NCBI GenBank assembly: GCA_903813345.2
Contig: CAIIXF020000011.1
Span: 31,114,166-31,178,165 of the forward strand
Origin: Owenia fusiformis
Lineage: Eukaryota > Annelida > Polychaeta > Sabellida > Oweniidae
Direction: 5' to 3'
Length of the DNA: 64,000 nt
Below are positions 48,473 through 60,854 of this stretch, in pieces. Each line of letters opens with the position of its first letter. The stretch's first letter is position 1. The notes below the pieces were generated by a model. That model did no database searches and was not told the origin of the DNA. It worked only from the letters and a program-made list of their open reading frames with translations. The translations under genes were made by a program, and so were the position numbers.

Positions 48473-51400
48473 ATAAGACAGTCCTTTGGTGTTTCTGTAC
48501 CTTATGTCAACCTCTGGATTGTCTAACGAGATGGGCTCTCCATCAATATTTAACAATCGTGCTACTTTATCCTCTGGATTAACAGCTTTTATCTTTACTT
48601 GTCGAAAAGGTGCACTATACATTGATTCAGGAAGGACCTAAATTGCAAGAGTATCATAAGCTACAATGAGAGTTAATCCCTTGAGATGATGATGATAGTG
48701 AAGTGCCCAAGGAACATCCCACTGCAACAGGCATCACTAACATCTCAAAGGACCAACAAAACACAATGGTAAACTCCAAAAGGACCAACAAAACCCAATG
48801 GCAAACTCCAAAAGTATGCCATTATGTAGGTCAATAATGTTTGCAAGGTAAATATTTATGAACTGGTTTTGAGAAAACAATGCACAATTTCTGCATGATA
48901 AGTCAATCAAGGATACATATCTGAAGATATGATTTAATATATGGCATTTTATCTTCATTTAATCCAAGGGGACATGAAGGTGAATTGTTGGCATTAGGCA
49001 GGGTAGAGTTTTGCTGTTTTCTCAATCAGGACCAGTTTTGGCACAATTAAGAAAAATTACTTGACTTACCATTTTAATTACAAAATTCAAAAAGATTTAT
49101 CCTTGGGAAAGTTCCCATATGTCTTGAAACAAGATGGCCCATTTGAAGTAAATTAAAATAATTTTTTTATCAAATGCATGTCAAACATCAAAGTCTTACC
49201 CAATCTTCACCATTCATTCGTTTCAGCATGCAATAAAATAATTTAATCATATCCATTCTTGTAGCATCAGGCATGAATGTGAGTTCCAGTGTAGGATTTC
49301 TTATGGATGATGTCCAGTAACCGTCATCATCGACTTGATCTGTAGGCATGTAACTAACAGATGTGAACGACCCACGAACAGTGGTCCAGTCTGAAACCAT
49401 GCAACTGTTATTTAACACACAATAAAAAAAGAATTAGAAAAAGAGCAACCCCCTAAAGTAACAAATCCCAAAAAATAAAAACTTTTATCAAACCACAATC
49501 ATACAGAGAATTCCTTCTCAAAAGTTCAAAACATCTGAAAACACTCTTTGACTATTACAAAAAGTAGTAGCATACATCATTCAAACGGTGAATATGCCAG
49601 AACAATCATTTTCTTAAAACACAAAGAATTCCAGCATGAACAGAAGAATAAATATTTGAATGGATTCAAATAATTTAGTATATTAATTATAAGCTTACAA
49701 AGTCTCTTAGAACCCCTCGTGAAATTATTAACTGAAACATACCCGATGGTTGCAAATCCTCTCCATCCTTGTTAGTGTATGTGATGTCAAGCTCTACATT
49801 GCAAGATGGGAGGTTCTTTATGCCAGTTATGACTAAGAAATATAACAAAAACACAATCAAACATCTGAATTACAAAATGTCATTCCGGAGTGAAGATGAA
49901 ACTCTTTATCATAAGATGTGCCAGAGAGGAACACTGACCACAGTTTGTATTCCAATACTCTAAACTAATACTTCTCCAGCGCTGAACTTGATTCTAATAA
50001 TATTTTCTCAAGGACAAAAAAGCTTACATTTTATGACATATACATGTATGTATGCACCTGACAAATGTGACATTCAGAAGTTGCTTAAACATGTTAAACA
50101 TACTTGTTACTGGGTAACGTAACTTCTTTAAATGTCTCTTCTTTTCAGCTTTGTGAATAACCTGACCAAAGAACCCCATGCCAAACATAAAAGTCCCATA
50201 GTAGATAACATCCCCAGCACTTTTTACCTCAAGTGCGTTTATTTTGTAGGTAGAACCTAAAAGATATAAAAACACAAATTAAGAGATACAAATATCAAAA
50301 AATGATGAAATATAGAAACCATATAAAGTTTGAATGAACTACTTTCAACATTGAGTCAATTTATCAAGGAGACAAAGAATTTGTGCTATGGTATTGACTT
50401 CAAATACTGAATGTATAAAAAAAAATGAGCAACATCAACCACTATATAATCTCAACTGTCATTGAAAAGTTCAGTTGCAGTAAGATACTACAGAATACTT
50501 AACACTAACCCCTTATAATTGTAAGCACTGCTGCGGTGATGTCATGGCTTCCTGAAAATCCCTCAATCATTGCATTTCCTGTACCTAAAGTATATGATGA
50601 GATAGCACAATAGAGTATATGAGACAGCACTACAATAGACACACACACTAATGCAATCACTTACTGTCTATGACGCTGACACCAACTACTGTATGAAGGA
50701 ATCTAGAACTAAATTTAAGTTCTAAATGCAACAAGTACAAATAAAGAAAAGACATTTATACTGTCAGAAACAATTTCTTTATTTATAATCATGCCAATTC
50801 ATCCATTAGGAGTAAAGATTCCACAATACATATATTTGGGATGTGTGACCAAATACCTCAATAGAATAAGTTGTGTTAACATTTTTTTAAATTGATAAAC
50901 AAACATTAAGAAGAAAGTGAGAACTCTTTCGAATTTGAAAATATTCACTGAGAAAACTCACTCCTTGGTAAAATTTATATTTTGGAATCATGAATAGAAA
51001 TCTTGTTTGAAAATGGTATTGTTTCATATTTATAAACTGATATAAAATTTCTAACCTGCAGGAATGATTCCTATTGGGAGAATCGGAGCGCCATCTTTGA
51101 GGTTCCTTTCTATAAGACCATTACACACTTCTGTAAACGTCCCATCACCGCCAACTGCCACTACACTAAAATGAAGATTTAATGTCTATTAAACATCAGG
51201 GCAAGGCTCGTAGTCAGCTTCTGCCAAGGGGGGGGGGGGGGGGGGGGGGGAAGTGCTCAAAATGGTGAAAAACTGCACAAATTATGAACAAATTATTTTG
51301 GGCATTCATTTTGGGCATTCGATCTCCCTGAGCCCCTCTGGCTAGGGGCCTGTATGCATACATACATTGAAGTGGCAAGTATATTGAACTATCATGACGT

Positions 51401-52900
51401 GCTCTGAATTATGTGTACATAGGATTCTGATACCCTTCACATACAATAGTCACCCCTCAATATGATCAATTATGATACTCACCCGTCAAAATCCTTCAGA
51501 TCTGTTTCCCTTGCAAGTTCTATTGCATGTTTAGGTCTCTCAGACACTGTAATATAATTATTTCTTCATATCTATTTTAAAAAATTTTTTTTTAAGTTTT
51601 TAACTGAAATAAACATTAAGACCTTTTCTATCAATCTATATTTGGATATTTATTTCTGTGATACGGCAATAATGCAAACACTAAATATCATTCACATGAA
51701 ATACATCAAAGTAAGATAAATAATTAATTCATTAATTAATTAGATGCATTCAAGAGTAAATTGTTTCTAATAATACCCTAAGTTGAAGTCATTGGGAGGT
51801 TTTAACAAAATAGATCTTACAGTTTCTGTATTAAAGGTTTATTTTCCTAACAGTATCAGTGAACACGCATCTTTGCACGCTCAGTCTTCACTTTGACTGA
51901 CGGGAGCCGAGTGAATGAATATGCGGTTGACTTACATTTCACCAATACTTCTATTCCTGCCAGGGCAAACAATGGCGCTGCTTTGGTTGTGTAGATCTTC
52001 TCCCCAATCTGACCTCCTCCTATAGGATTTACTATCGCCAGCAATCTTCTTGGACGGACACCCTCTAGCAAATAAAATTGGAGGCAATAAGCATATATCA
52101 TCACTAAAATCCTGGTTTGGGTTCTACCTACAGCCTCAACTACATATACATATGGCCGTATACATATAGATAGAGACTATGTGATAGAGACTGAAGAAAT
52201 ACAGGGTGACCTATTTTACCTACATATCAACCATCATTACATGAATACATGTACATGAATACAGTACATGTATGTTTTACAAAACTTTCAATATAGTGCA
52301 CCAATAAAGGATTGCCATAGTACAAAAGCTAGGAAAATACCTGTGATTGATTTGATAGCATCATTTATTTTCTTCTCCAGAATTTCCAACTGTGCATTAT
52401 CGTTTAGGGACAGCTTTACTTGTTTCAGTGTGAGTTTCTTGTCTTTGCTTGTGCCTTGTATCACATGAAGTGTCACCTCAGAATGACCAGTTACTTTAGC
52501 ACAAAGTACATCACTCAGGATAATGCTGAAAATACATGTATCACATGGTATATTGTATTTTATTCCATAGTTAACATGATATTCATAGGATAACATGTCA
52601 AAATAAAAACGGTATTTTTGTATTACAATGAAATGTATAACTCATAAAATAAACCATGGGCTTTCAACAAAAGTATTTGTATTTGTTTGTTAAGCTATGA
52701 ATACATACTCACTGATCAGATTTTGCTATCTTTGTAGGTTTCTTTACATCAGCACACTCCACAATATCAATTTTTTCTCTTCCAACTGAAACTGTACTCT
52801 GTCTGCCTGTGAACTTACAAGTAAATACTTGATCCTCTGTCTTTAATGATCTCTCTGATGCCCCTGATCTTTCTGACTCAAGAGGCACATCATCAGCCAT
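48434..52900 (-). CDS. Sphingosine/ceramide-kinase-like lipid kinase (DAGK catalytic domain)
   Basis: Ten minus-strand exons, all AG/GT and in phase: 52900-52713, 52525-52341, 52064-51936, 51546-51483, 51165-51056, 50584-50510, 50256-50104, 49832-49743, 49390-49200 and 48637-48434. They total 462 residues. The product should phosphorylate a sphingoid base or related lipid with ATP, as in the sphingosine/ceramide/diacylglycerol kinase superfamily. N-terminal residues 1-123 include the 'ILSDVLCAKVTG' type segment. The catalytic region holds LLAIVNPIGGG, the nucleotide loop VVAVGGDGTFTEV, GIIPAGTGNAM, FGMGFFGQVIHKAEKKR and the late NIDGEP (DGE) motif. Spacing resembles sphingosine/long-chain-base kinases more than ceramide kinase (GTGN rather than GSTD). 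No transmembrane segment or signal is seen. The last ~12 residues lie in a MITE hairpin. Confidence 0.88.
51202..51352. mobile_element. CAGGCCCGTAG-family MITE relic with a 23-G run, in a kinase intron
   Basis: Diverged ends (caaggctcgtagtcag ... ggctaggggcctg) and the family interior 'aaatggtgaaaaactgca'. A homopolymer of about 23 G occupies 51228-51250. Confidence 0.65.
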
Positions 52901-53039
52901 GATTTCTCTTCCTACTACAATTTATTTAAATGTATGGTCTTATAGGTAAGTGTCTAAGTACTGTAACATTTATTCATGTTAACTTCATCAGCATTGTGAT
53001 GCAAAGGTAACATTCAGCCTTTAACATGTATTTAGACAT

Positions 53040-53542
53040 ATATCCACGGACGTCAAGTACGTTTCTGGCGAAAGCTGGAGCATAGATTATTTAGAGGACT
53101 GGAAACAAGATGGCAGTCTATTTCAATTCTGGCAGTTCATTTTGGCCTATTTCTCACTATTGACTCAGTTGTTCATCTAGTTTTACTTACCTTAGATGCT
53201 TAGTAATCTATTTAGTATAATTTTGTTTCCAAAATTATTGTCATTTGCGATAATTAGTACTAAAAGTACTTTGAACAGATCAGCTGCCATTTGCTTGGCT
53301 TAATCGTACCAGTCCACAAAAACAGTGAAATCATATTAAAGATACCAATTAAACTTTAAAATTGAGGCAGATGCGATACAAAAAGACTCTATTAATATAG
53401 ATATACAGGTTACAGTCACCAAGATGAGCTAATTTCAGGCGAGATTCGGGAAATAAAAAGGTAGGTCATTCTGGTTTCCAGTCCTCTAAATAATCTATGC
53501 TCCGGCTTTCGCCAGAAACTTACTTGACGTCCGTGCATATAT
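53040..53542. mobile_element. MITE, ~500 bp, with ~70-bp terminal inverted repeats
   Basis: Left cacggacgtcaagta.gtttc and right complement. Both arms extend through ggcgaaagc.ggagcatagatt and agaggactggaaac. Interior segment 53405-53460 resembles 63785-63835. Confidence 0.85.
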
Positions 53543-53819
53543 CTGATTTTATTTTCTTCTTAACCTACAGTATTATAGATCTACATGTAGTGCTCGTGTG
53601 CGAACACATTGACTTAATGTTGACTTGTGACATAGACTTGAGTTAATGTTTCTTTTGAAACTTACTTGGACATATAATTTTACCAGGATTGGAAACAAGC
53701 AGCCTGCGTTTTGGCAGAAGGTCATGTGATCACCTCTTCATAAACCACATGCTATATATTGCAAGACTTATGCCTGGCACAACCGTCACCGTGTTATTAA
53801 GTGTTTTTAAGTTTCGCAA

Positions 53820-54065
53820 GGATCCTGCCATGACCGTGGTATTGTTATCGTGAAAGCCTGGTATAACCGTGAAAATGCTATATTATATTGCAAGGCCTGT
53901 CATGACCGTGGTAATGTTAAAGCCTGATATGACCGTGACAATGCTATATTATATTGCAAGGCCTGTCATGACCGTGGTAATGTTAAAGCCTTATATGACT
54001 GTTGTAATGGTTGTAAGGCCTATCATGACCGTGGTAATGGTAAACCCTGACATGACTGTGACGAT
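53820..54065 (+). repeat. Minisatellite arm 1 (CATGACCGTGGTAATG units)
   Basis: About 68-bp units with two half-units 'atgaccgtg..aatg' and the linker 'ctatattatattgcaaggcctgt', direct orientation. Confidence 0.85.
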
Positions 54066-54235
54066 ATTCACGTTCTTGAATGAGATTAGAATTATACTAG
54101 TAGTTTGTGGAAATGAATTATGAGTTAAAGTAGTAGTACATGTAGTTGTAGTCTAGATTTACATATTTAAGGTAGATAAACAATGACATCTTTCATTGCA
54201 GTATTCTCATGCTACTAAATGTCAATTAATATAAC

Positions 54236-54535
54236 CATTGTCATGGTCATATTGTGCTTTAACATTACCACAGTCATATCAGGCCTTGCAACCATTGTCA
54301 CGGTCATATCAGGCTTTAACATTTCCACGGTCATGACAGGCCTTGCAACCATTGTTACGGTCATATCAGGGTTTAACATTACCACGGTCATGACAGGCCT
54401 TGCAACCATTGTCACGGTCATATCAGGCTTTAACATTACCACGGTCATGTCAGGCCTTGCAATATAGTATAGCATTGTTACGGTCATATCAGGCTTTAAC
54501 ATTACCACGGTCATGACAGGCCATATACTATAATA
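54236..54535 (-). repeat. Minisatellite arm 2, inverted
   Basis: The same units as 53820-54065 but reverse-complemented, separated from it by about 170 bp, so the two arms could fold into a long hairpin. Confidence 0.85.
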
Positions 54536-54924
54536 TAGTATAGAATACTAGCTCTGGTCAATGCTAAATATAGAATACTGATCTCGGGAAATGCGAGATT
54601 TTGATAAACGTGACCGGAAATAGATAATAACCTTATAAAAATTTCAACCTTGAAAGTCCGAATTCAAACCGTTTCCATCAATCATTGAATACTGATTGTT
54701 TCAACTACTAAGATCAAAGGAAAAACCATTGTACAATGATAAGCAATCATTGTGCAACCATTGCATTCAACCAAGCGAAGTCAACTCTTTTTCAACGACT
54801 GCGCAACCGTTTCTATACAATCATTGTAATCTGCAACCATTGTAAACTGCAACCATTTCACATTGAAATGTAAATGGTTGCAATATGTTTTGTTCAATGA
54901 TTGCATAGTTCAACCCCTACAACC

Positions 54925-55429
54925 ATCCTGAATTAGTATTGTTCCTAAAAATTATCATTTTACCTGAATTAAAATTATCTTTAAGTAATGATTTGAATCT
55001 ACCTCTATTCAACAACAGTATATTAGGATATTTTTCTGCAAAAATACATGCATGTATTATAGAAAATTATTTTTAGTTTAGTTCTCTGTCATTTACATTA
55101 TTAACACAATTAAAAGTACCATATCTAGTGTTCATGAAACTACTACAAGTGTTAATAAAAGTGACACTCCTGGCAATCCTGAATTAGTATTGTTCCTAAA
55201 AATTATCATTTTACCTGAATTAAAATTATCTTTAAGTAATGATTTGAATCTACCTCTATTCAACAACAGTATATTAGGATATTTTTCTGCAAAAATACAT
55301 GCATGTATTATAGAAAATTATTTTTAGTTTAGTTCTCTGTCATTTACATTATTTACACAATTAAAAGTACCATATCTAGTGTTCATGAAACTACTACAAG
55401 TGTTCATAAAAGTGACACTCCTGGCAATG
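54925..55429. repeat. Tandem duplication, 2 x 251 bp
   Basis: The unit starting atcctgaattagtattgttc at 54925 is repeated at 55176 with only a couple of differences (ttaacac/ttacac, gttaat/gttcat). Confidence 0.9.
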
Positions 55430-55888
55430 TTCATCATACTATTACCAGTATTCATTAAACTATTGCCGGTATTCATTAAACCATTGTAAGTATTCATTAA
55501 ACTATTGTAAGTATTCATTAAACTATTCGAAGTATCCAATAAACTATTGCCAGTATTCATTTAACTATTGGCAGTATTCAATTAACTATTGGCAGTATTC
55601 TATAAACTATTGCCAGTATTCATTAAACTATTGCCAGTATTCAATAAACTATTGCCAGCATTCATTATAATATTGTCAGTATTCAATAAACTATTGCCAG
55701 TATTCATCAGTATTGCCAGTATTCAATGAACTAATTGTTAGTATTCATTATAATATTGGCAGTATCCAATAACTTTTTCCAGTATTCATTAAACTATTGC
55801 CAGTATTCATTAAACTATTGACAGTATTCAATAAACTATTGACAGTATTCATAAAGCTATTGGCAGTATTCAGTTAACTATTGGCAAA
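55430..55888. repeat. 21-bp minisatellite, about 20 copies
   Basis: The unit actattgccagtattcattaa with point variants (gtaag, aataa, gttaa). Confidence 0.9.
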
Positions 55889-55890
55889 AT

Positions 55891-55920
55891 CATGGGCTCT
55901 ACCACCTGATAGAGCCCATG
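55891..55920. repeat. 30-bp hairpin at the minisatellite end
   Basis: Arms CATGGGCTCT and AGAGCCCATG with a 10-nt loop. Confidence 0.85.
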
Positions 55921-56077
55921 GCAAAATTCAACACAATATTGGCATGTTCATCAGCTAAATCTGTCCTTATCTCAGATTTAATTACTATGTTCTTTCTTGG
56001 CAAATATTTTTTATAATAATGCTCTACACAACAATACCTACTACATATTAATATTCTCATGGGTTTAGGCAAATTAA

Positions 56078-56170
56078 AATGCTTGAACAGCTAATTAAAA
56101 CGGTTGAACAGCTAATTAAAACGGTTGAACAGCTAATTAAAACGGTTGAACGGCTAATTAAAATGCTTGA
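56078..56170. repeat. Second 21-bp tandem repeat, 4-5 copies
   Basis: The unit gaacagctaattaaaacggtt, last copies slightly changed. Confidence 0.9.
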
Positions 56171-57643
56171 CCAGAAATAGGGTTCATAGTCTAGTTTCTG
56201 CTGTATTTATTTTCAGCTTGTGTTATACTATATATTTATTTATATTCTCTATTTCATGTAGAGGGGGGGGGGTTAAAAATTTAAAAAGTGTTTTCAGATT
56301 TTTGAGGGTTTATTTATTTATTCAATAACTTTTATAAGTGCTAAGAAATCTCAAATAGCAAGTATATGAAACTGCTTTTTCAGAATTTTTGTATTTCATT
56401 TTTATTTCGTTAAGTTTACCATGGGCATTCAATAGATTGAAAGTCCATGGTTTTACTGTATTCACTAGGGCAGAGCATTCGTACTGAAAGGTGTTTTCAG
56501 TTTAAATAATACGTGAAAATTGAAAAATAAAAGAACTAAACTCGAAAAAATCTGGAGGAAAATAAGGGAGATTTTCGTTTTTTGTTTATGGATTAAGTTA
56601 TTGTTCTTTGGCAAATTATTTATCAAGTTCTTTGTATGGAATAATTAAATTACATAGGATGCTTCCTTTATAGCAGACTCTAATCAAACTGAGAGTCTCT
56701 CTGTAATAAGGTTTGTTTTGCCTTGCCAAATTATTTTTGTTTTGTTTATGGATTAATGGATTAATAAAGTTTTTTTAGACACAATACATTCTTCAAAGCA
56801 GACTCTAATCAAACTAGAGAGACTGAGTCTTACTGTAATCAGAATTCTTTTAAGTTATGCTTATCGACTTAATTATTTAAATCACATCCTGTAATGTCTG
56901 ATTGCATTTTCAAATCAAAAATATCAAATCAATAAACAGATTATTTTCTGATTGAAGGATTTCTTCCTTCCAGACACATCTTCCTTCCTTTATAATTGTG
57001 ATGATTGAAAGGTTAAGTACAGTATAAGTGTCTGAATTTGTAAAATTCAAGACTTGACCCAATCAAAATTATTTCACATGTTTTTGCAATAACTTAAAAA
57101 GTAGTGGAGGGATTTTGTAAAAATGTTAGTCATGGCAGCGAGGGGATTTGCTTTGCCTTAGCATTGGTGTTATCTAGATAATATACATGTGCGTGAGACA
57201 ATCACTATCCTTCAAGGTTAGATGGAAATTGGTTCAATATATTTTCATTCACAAGACAAGTTAACTAAACTATTTCAATACTTTAAATATCAAACCATTT
57301 AAATTCTGATATAAATGCATGAAATACATACATTTAAAATATATATTTTAAAGAGCAATATAATTATTTTATGTTCTATTGAGATAATATTGCCATAGTT
57401 TTAAAAGATTGCATTTGATTGAAACGGTTGCAAGAAATGCAATCAAAATTGTCAAGCGTTTACAATGGTTACATATGATTGAAACATTTTCAATGAGTTT
57501 ACAACCAAAATTGTAATGGTTGCATGGTAACCGTTGGCATGGTTGCATAAATGATCGGATCAATAATTGTGCAATGATTGTGCGACGGTTTAAATTCGGA
57601 CTTTCAAGGTTGAATTCTTTATAAGGGCAGAGCTCGTATTCTA

Positions 57644-58900
57644 AAGATTATAACTAAAATTAAGTAAGGGTACAGGAAGTCAGTTTCTCAAGATGAGAGA
57701 GTCAGGGTAAAGCTACACACCAGATTTATACGGATTAAATAAATGTGCAACAACAATAATGTGCTAAAATAACAACTAGGCCTATCAAGCCTGAAGATAC
57801 TTACTATAAGATGGTAATGTATATCTATAATTAATTTTATTCGATTAAACTTTATATGAATAAATATGTAATGTGCATGCAATCAAATGCCTTTCAGTTA
57901 TCTATGAATAACTGCTCAGATTGATTATTATAATATTTATAATTTAATACAAACAAGAATTCTATAGTCTATCACGTGTTTCAAATGGATACTTTCTATA
58001 CTACTGATGTAGGACATACACTATATTACATGAGGTCAACTTAAACTCAAAATAGTAAGCTTTCTAACTGTATTGTCTTTTACGCCCTCTATAAATGCCA
58101 GAAAGTATTAAATGCCTTGTCACTTCGAATAAAGCTAAAAGCCTAACAGGACTTGATAATGCCCACAACCAGCAAACTTGATTTATTCTAAACCTAAAGT
58201 GCGAAAGGATTGTTCCCAACAAAACTCCAAACAATAAGGGTAATTAACCTCTAGGGATCTAAACCTTATGTTACTAACAACAATTCCCTGCTCCGCCCCT
58301 CAGGTTACGTTTCATAAATTCCTTTTTGAACACCCTAAGACCTCCGAATCCAAAACAAATGGTTTCCAGATCCTTAAATGACAACTATAACTGTTTTCAC
58401 CTCGAATTTAGAAACCTGATTCTCATATATTATAGTTCTTATAAAACAATCCCTAAGTGATAATAAAAACTCTCAACAAGTACAAAGAGACATGCCTCAT
58501 AAATTTCACAATGGCAAATATGAGCTGTAAACTAGCCTGACTAAGGAAAACAAATACCCTTTACTAATGTCGGGCCTACGCACTTATTTTGATATAATGT
58601 TCTCGGGTTGTAAACTGCTGATACGATTATCCCGTTAAAGTGATAGCTCAATTACAAATAAACCGCAACACTCAAAAGTTATCGGCTAATTAGACAATTA
58701 ACTCTCTTTCTTGAACTCTTTCAAAGTAATTACTTGCTTTTTCACTCTAGTAGCGGCTACACGTAAATTGTAAACAATTATGGATTTTGACAGCGGGATA
58801 ATTATTTCACTCCTATTTCTCTCTCAATCCTCTACCACACCAAGTGATCTCTGACTGAACTAAATAGACAATGGAAATATTCATCCAAAGCAGATATAAA
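57644..58900. other. No supported feature
   Basis: AT-rich sequence without recognisable gene or repeat, between the 3.1-kb element and degenerate repeats. Confidence 0.35.
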
Positions 58901-59520
58901 TAACTATTTAATGATCCGATATTTACGTTCAAAGCTTCCTTATATTTTCTACTATTTCTTCCGAACCTCAAATGTTCGAACTAAACAGTCAACAGAAAAT
59001 GAATAAGAAATCGATGACAATCAATCAGCCCTAACTTTCCGATATAAAGTACAAACGAGAGAAATCAATTCAGGTTAATCATTCAATCGCCAATCAAATT
59101 CCCAGAGTAATCAACCAATTCTAATCATAAACTAATTGTAATTTCTCTCTATCTCTTAATCAAACCTCTGCCATCCAAATGACCTATGTTCGAATTTAGA
59201 TAGACTACAGAAATCCTATTCAAAGATACCAATTAAATTGAATTTCTCTTTTCTATTCCTTCCAAATCTTTACCGTTCAGACGGTCTATTATTTGAACTC
59301 AAATAGACTATAGAAATCTTATTGCAAGTTATTAATCAAAAACTATTGAATCAAATTTCTCTTTTCTATTCTTTCCAAACCTTACTGTTCGAACTTAATA
59401 GACTATAGAAATCTTACTCAAAGATTAATAAATTAAATCTCTCTTCTATTCTTTCCAAACCTTATTGTTTGAACTTAATAGACTATAGAAATCTTCTTCA
59501 AAGATATTCATTGAATTAAA
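58900..59520. repeat. Degenerate ~100-bp tandem repeat, 4-6 copies
   Basis: Recurring blocks 'gaactta(a)atagactatagaaatctt' and 'ctcttttctattctttccaaacctta', best preserved at 59270-59510. Confidence 0.7.
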
Positions 59521-60064
59521 TATTATTAAATGTTGGCTGATTATGATTTTATATTTCAATTGTCTCTTGAAACTATGATCTGGCGATTTAATAATCAATT
59601 TGTACTTACAAACATTCTCATTGGTGTAGATGACATCTTCTCAGTAATCAGTGTTTGCGTTCCTCAACGTATATTTTTATATTATAACAAATTCCAGTAG
59701 ATATCAAACGCGGCGACTTGTAGTATGCAAGTTGCAGAAGACCGAAAAATCGTTTAGCGTCCAAATGCTTTCTCGTATGCTGGGTGCCGGGCCGGTAGAC
59801 GATCAAAACTGTTACAACAAAGCAGGTACGAAGAGCATTTTATACTAAACGCTCAAAGACCGGTATTTTAAAAGATTCCACCTAGGAATGCATGATATTG
59901 CATTTCTAATAGATATTTGAAAGAAATTCCTGCCAGGATTGCACAAGGTTACATATTTTAGAGGAATTTTAAAGGTTTTTAGGGTCCCAGTGAATGCCGG
60001 GTAAGCACATTCCTACCAGGAATCAAGGCTTCAAGGCAACATATGGATCCCCTCATTGCCCTGC

Positions 60065-60473
60065 TGCAACGGAGAAACGGGGAATCCCCGAAATTCCTGT
60101 GAGGTATTTTTCTAAATTCCACTACAATTTCTGCAACCGAAGGCATTCTCAAGGCTTAAACACTGATTCACAAGATATAATTTATGAGGAACTTTACACC
60201 ACAGAGCCAGGAACCCACTATCACTATCAGCTGATTACCGGAGTGAAGTTTCATGATCAAGGTCTGCATTCACTAAAGCCAGGCAAAACAACAACAAAAC
60301 AATTCACTACCCAGAAAAGTCCCCATTAACTCCCAATGCACTTAGATTATTCCACAAAATACAACAAACAATTTATACTTTCCAAAACCACAGACCATTA
60401 AGGGATTTTTAAACCATACTACATTTTCCCTATTTTGCCCTTTATGCTTTAATAGGTAGAGTGGGTCTCTACA
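60065..60473 (-). repeat. 3' LTR of the Gypsy element
   Basis: 409 bp, ~99% identical to 62662-63070. Confidence 0.88.
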
Positions 60474-60854
60474 ACTGCCCCCCCCCCCCTTAAAGAAAAA
60501 ATGCGTTTGCCCTCAAACGCCAGAGCTTCAAGACAATAACTATGCGTTCTGCTTACTACTATTTACATTATATTACATAGTTCGCAAAAAATTGTACAAG
60601 TCCGAAAAAAAGGTATGAAAATTAACATTAAAAAAGGTTAAAAATTTTCTCTAGCCTAAAAAAGTTATACTTAAAATTAATCGTTGTCAAAAGTTAAATT
60701 TTGTTAGCCTAAAATTAAAATCAATCTCAAGAGTCCATAAGTAAAAGTTAGCCTACAATTTCAAATATAAAATACTTCAAAAGTCCAATGATAATTTTAA
60801 TGGTTGTTTTTTTTGTTGTTTTTTTAAATTTTAGAGTCCAAAAGGGTATAGTTA

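Larger units (their letters stand above)
54541..57643. mobile_element. 3.1-kb TIR element with AACCATTG-type subterminal repeats
   Basis: Ends TAGAATACTAGCTCTG (54541) and the complement of TAGAATACGAGCTCTG (to 57643). Further in, 'tcaaccttgaaagtccgaattcaaaccgt' at about 54645 is mirrored at 57585-57612. Subterminal zones (54725-54900, 57415-57600) are full of 'gcaaccattg' and its complement. The interior is non-coding, with satellites; no transposase is seen. Confidence 0.6.

Noticed and set aside
53869-54514. Open frames translating as repeated MTVVMLKPDMTVTM on both strands
   Set aside because: They are translations of the CATGACCGTGG minisatellite in both arms; the repeat period explains the open frame and nothing indicates a gene.
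55324-55560. Minus-strand frame of NSLMNTG repeats
   Set aside because: Translation of the 21-bp minisatellite (multiple of three), not a protein.
55430-55888. CRISPR-like regular repeats
   Set aside because: Units are contiguous 21-mers without unique spacers, in a eukaryotic genome; this is a minisatellite.
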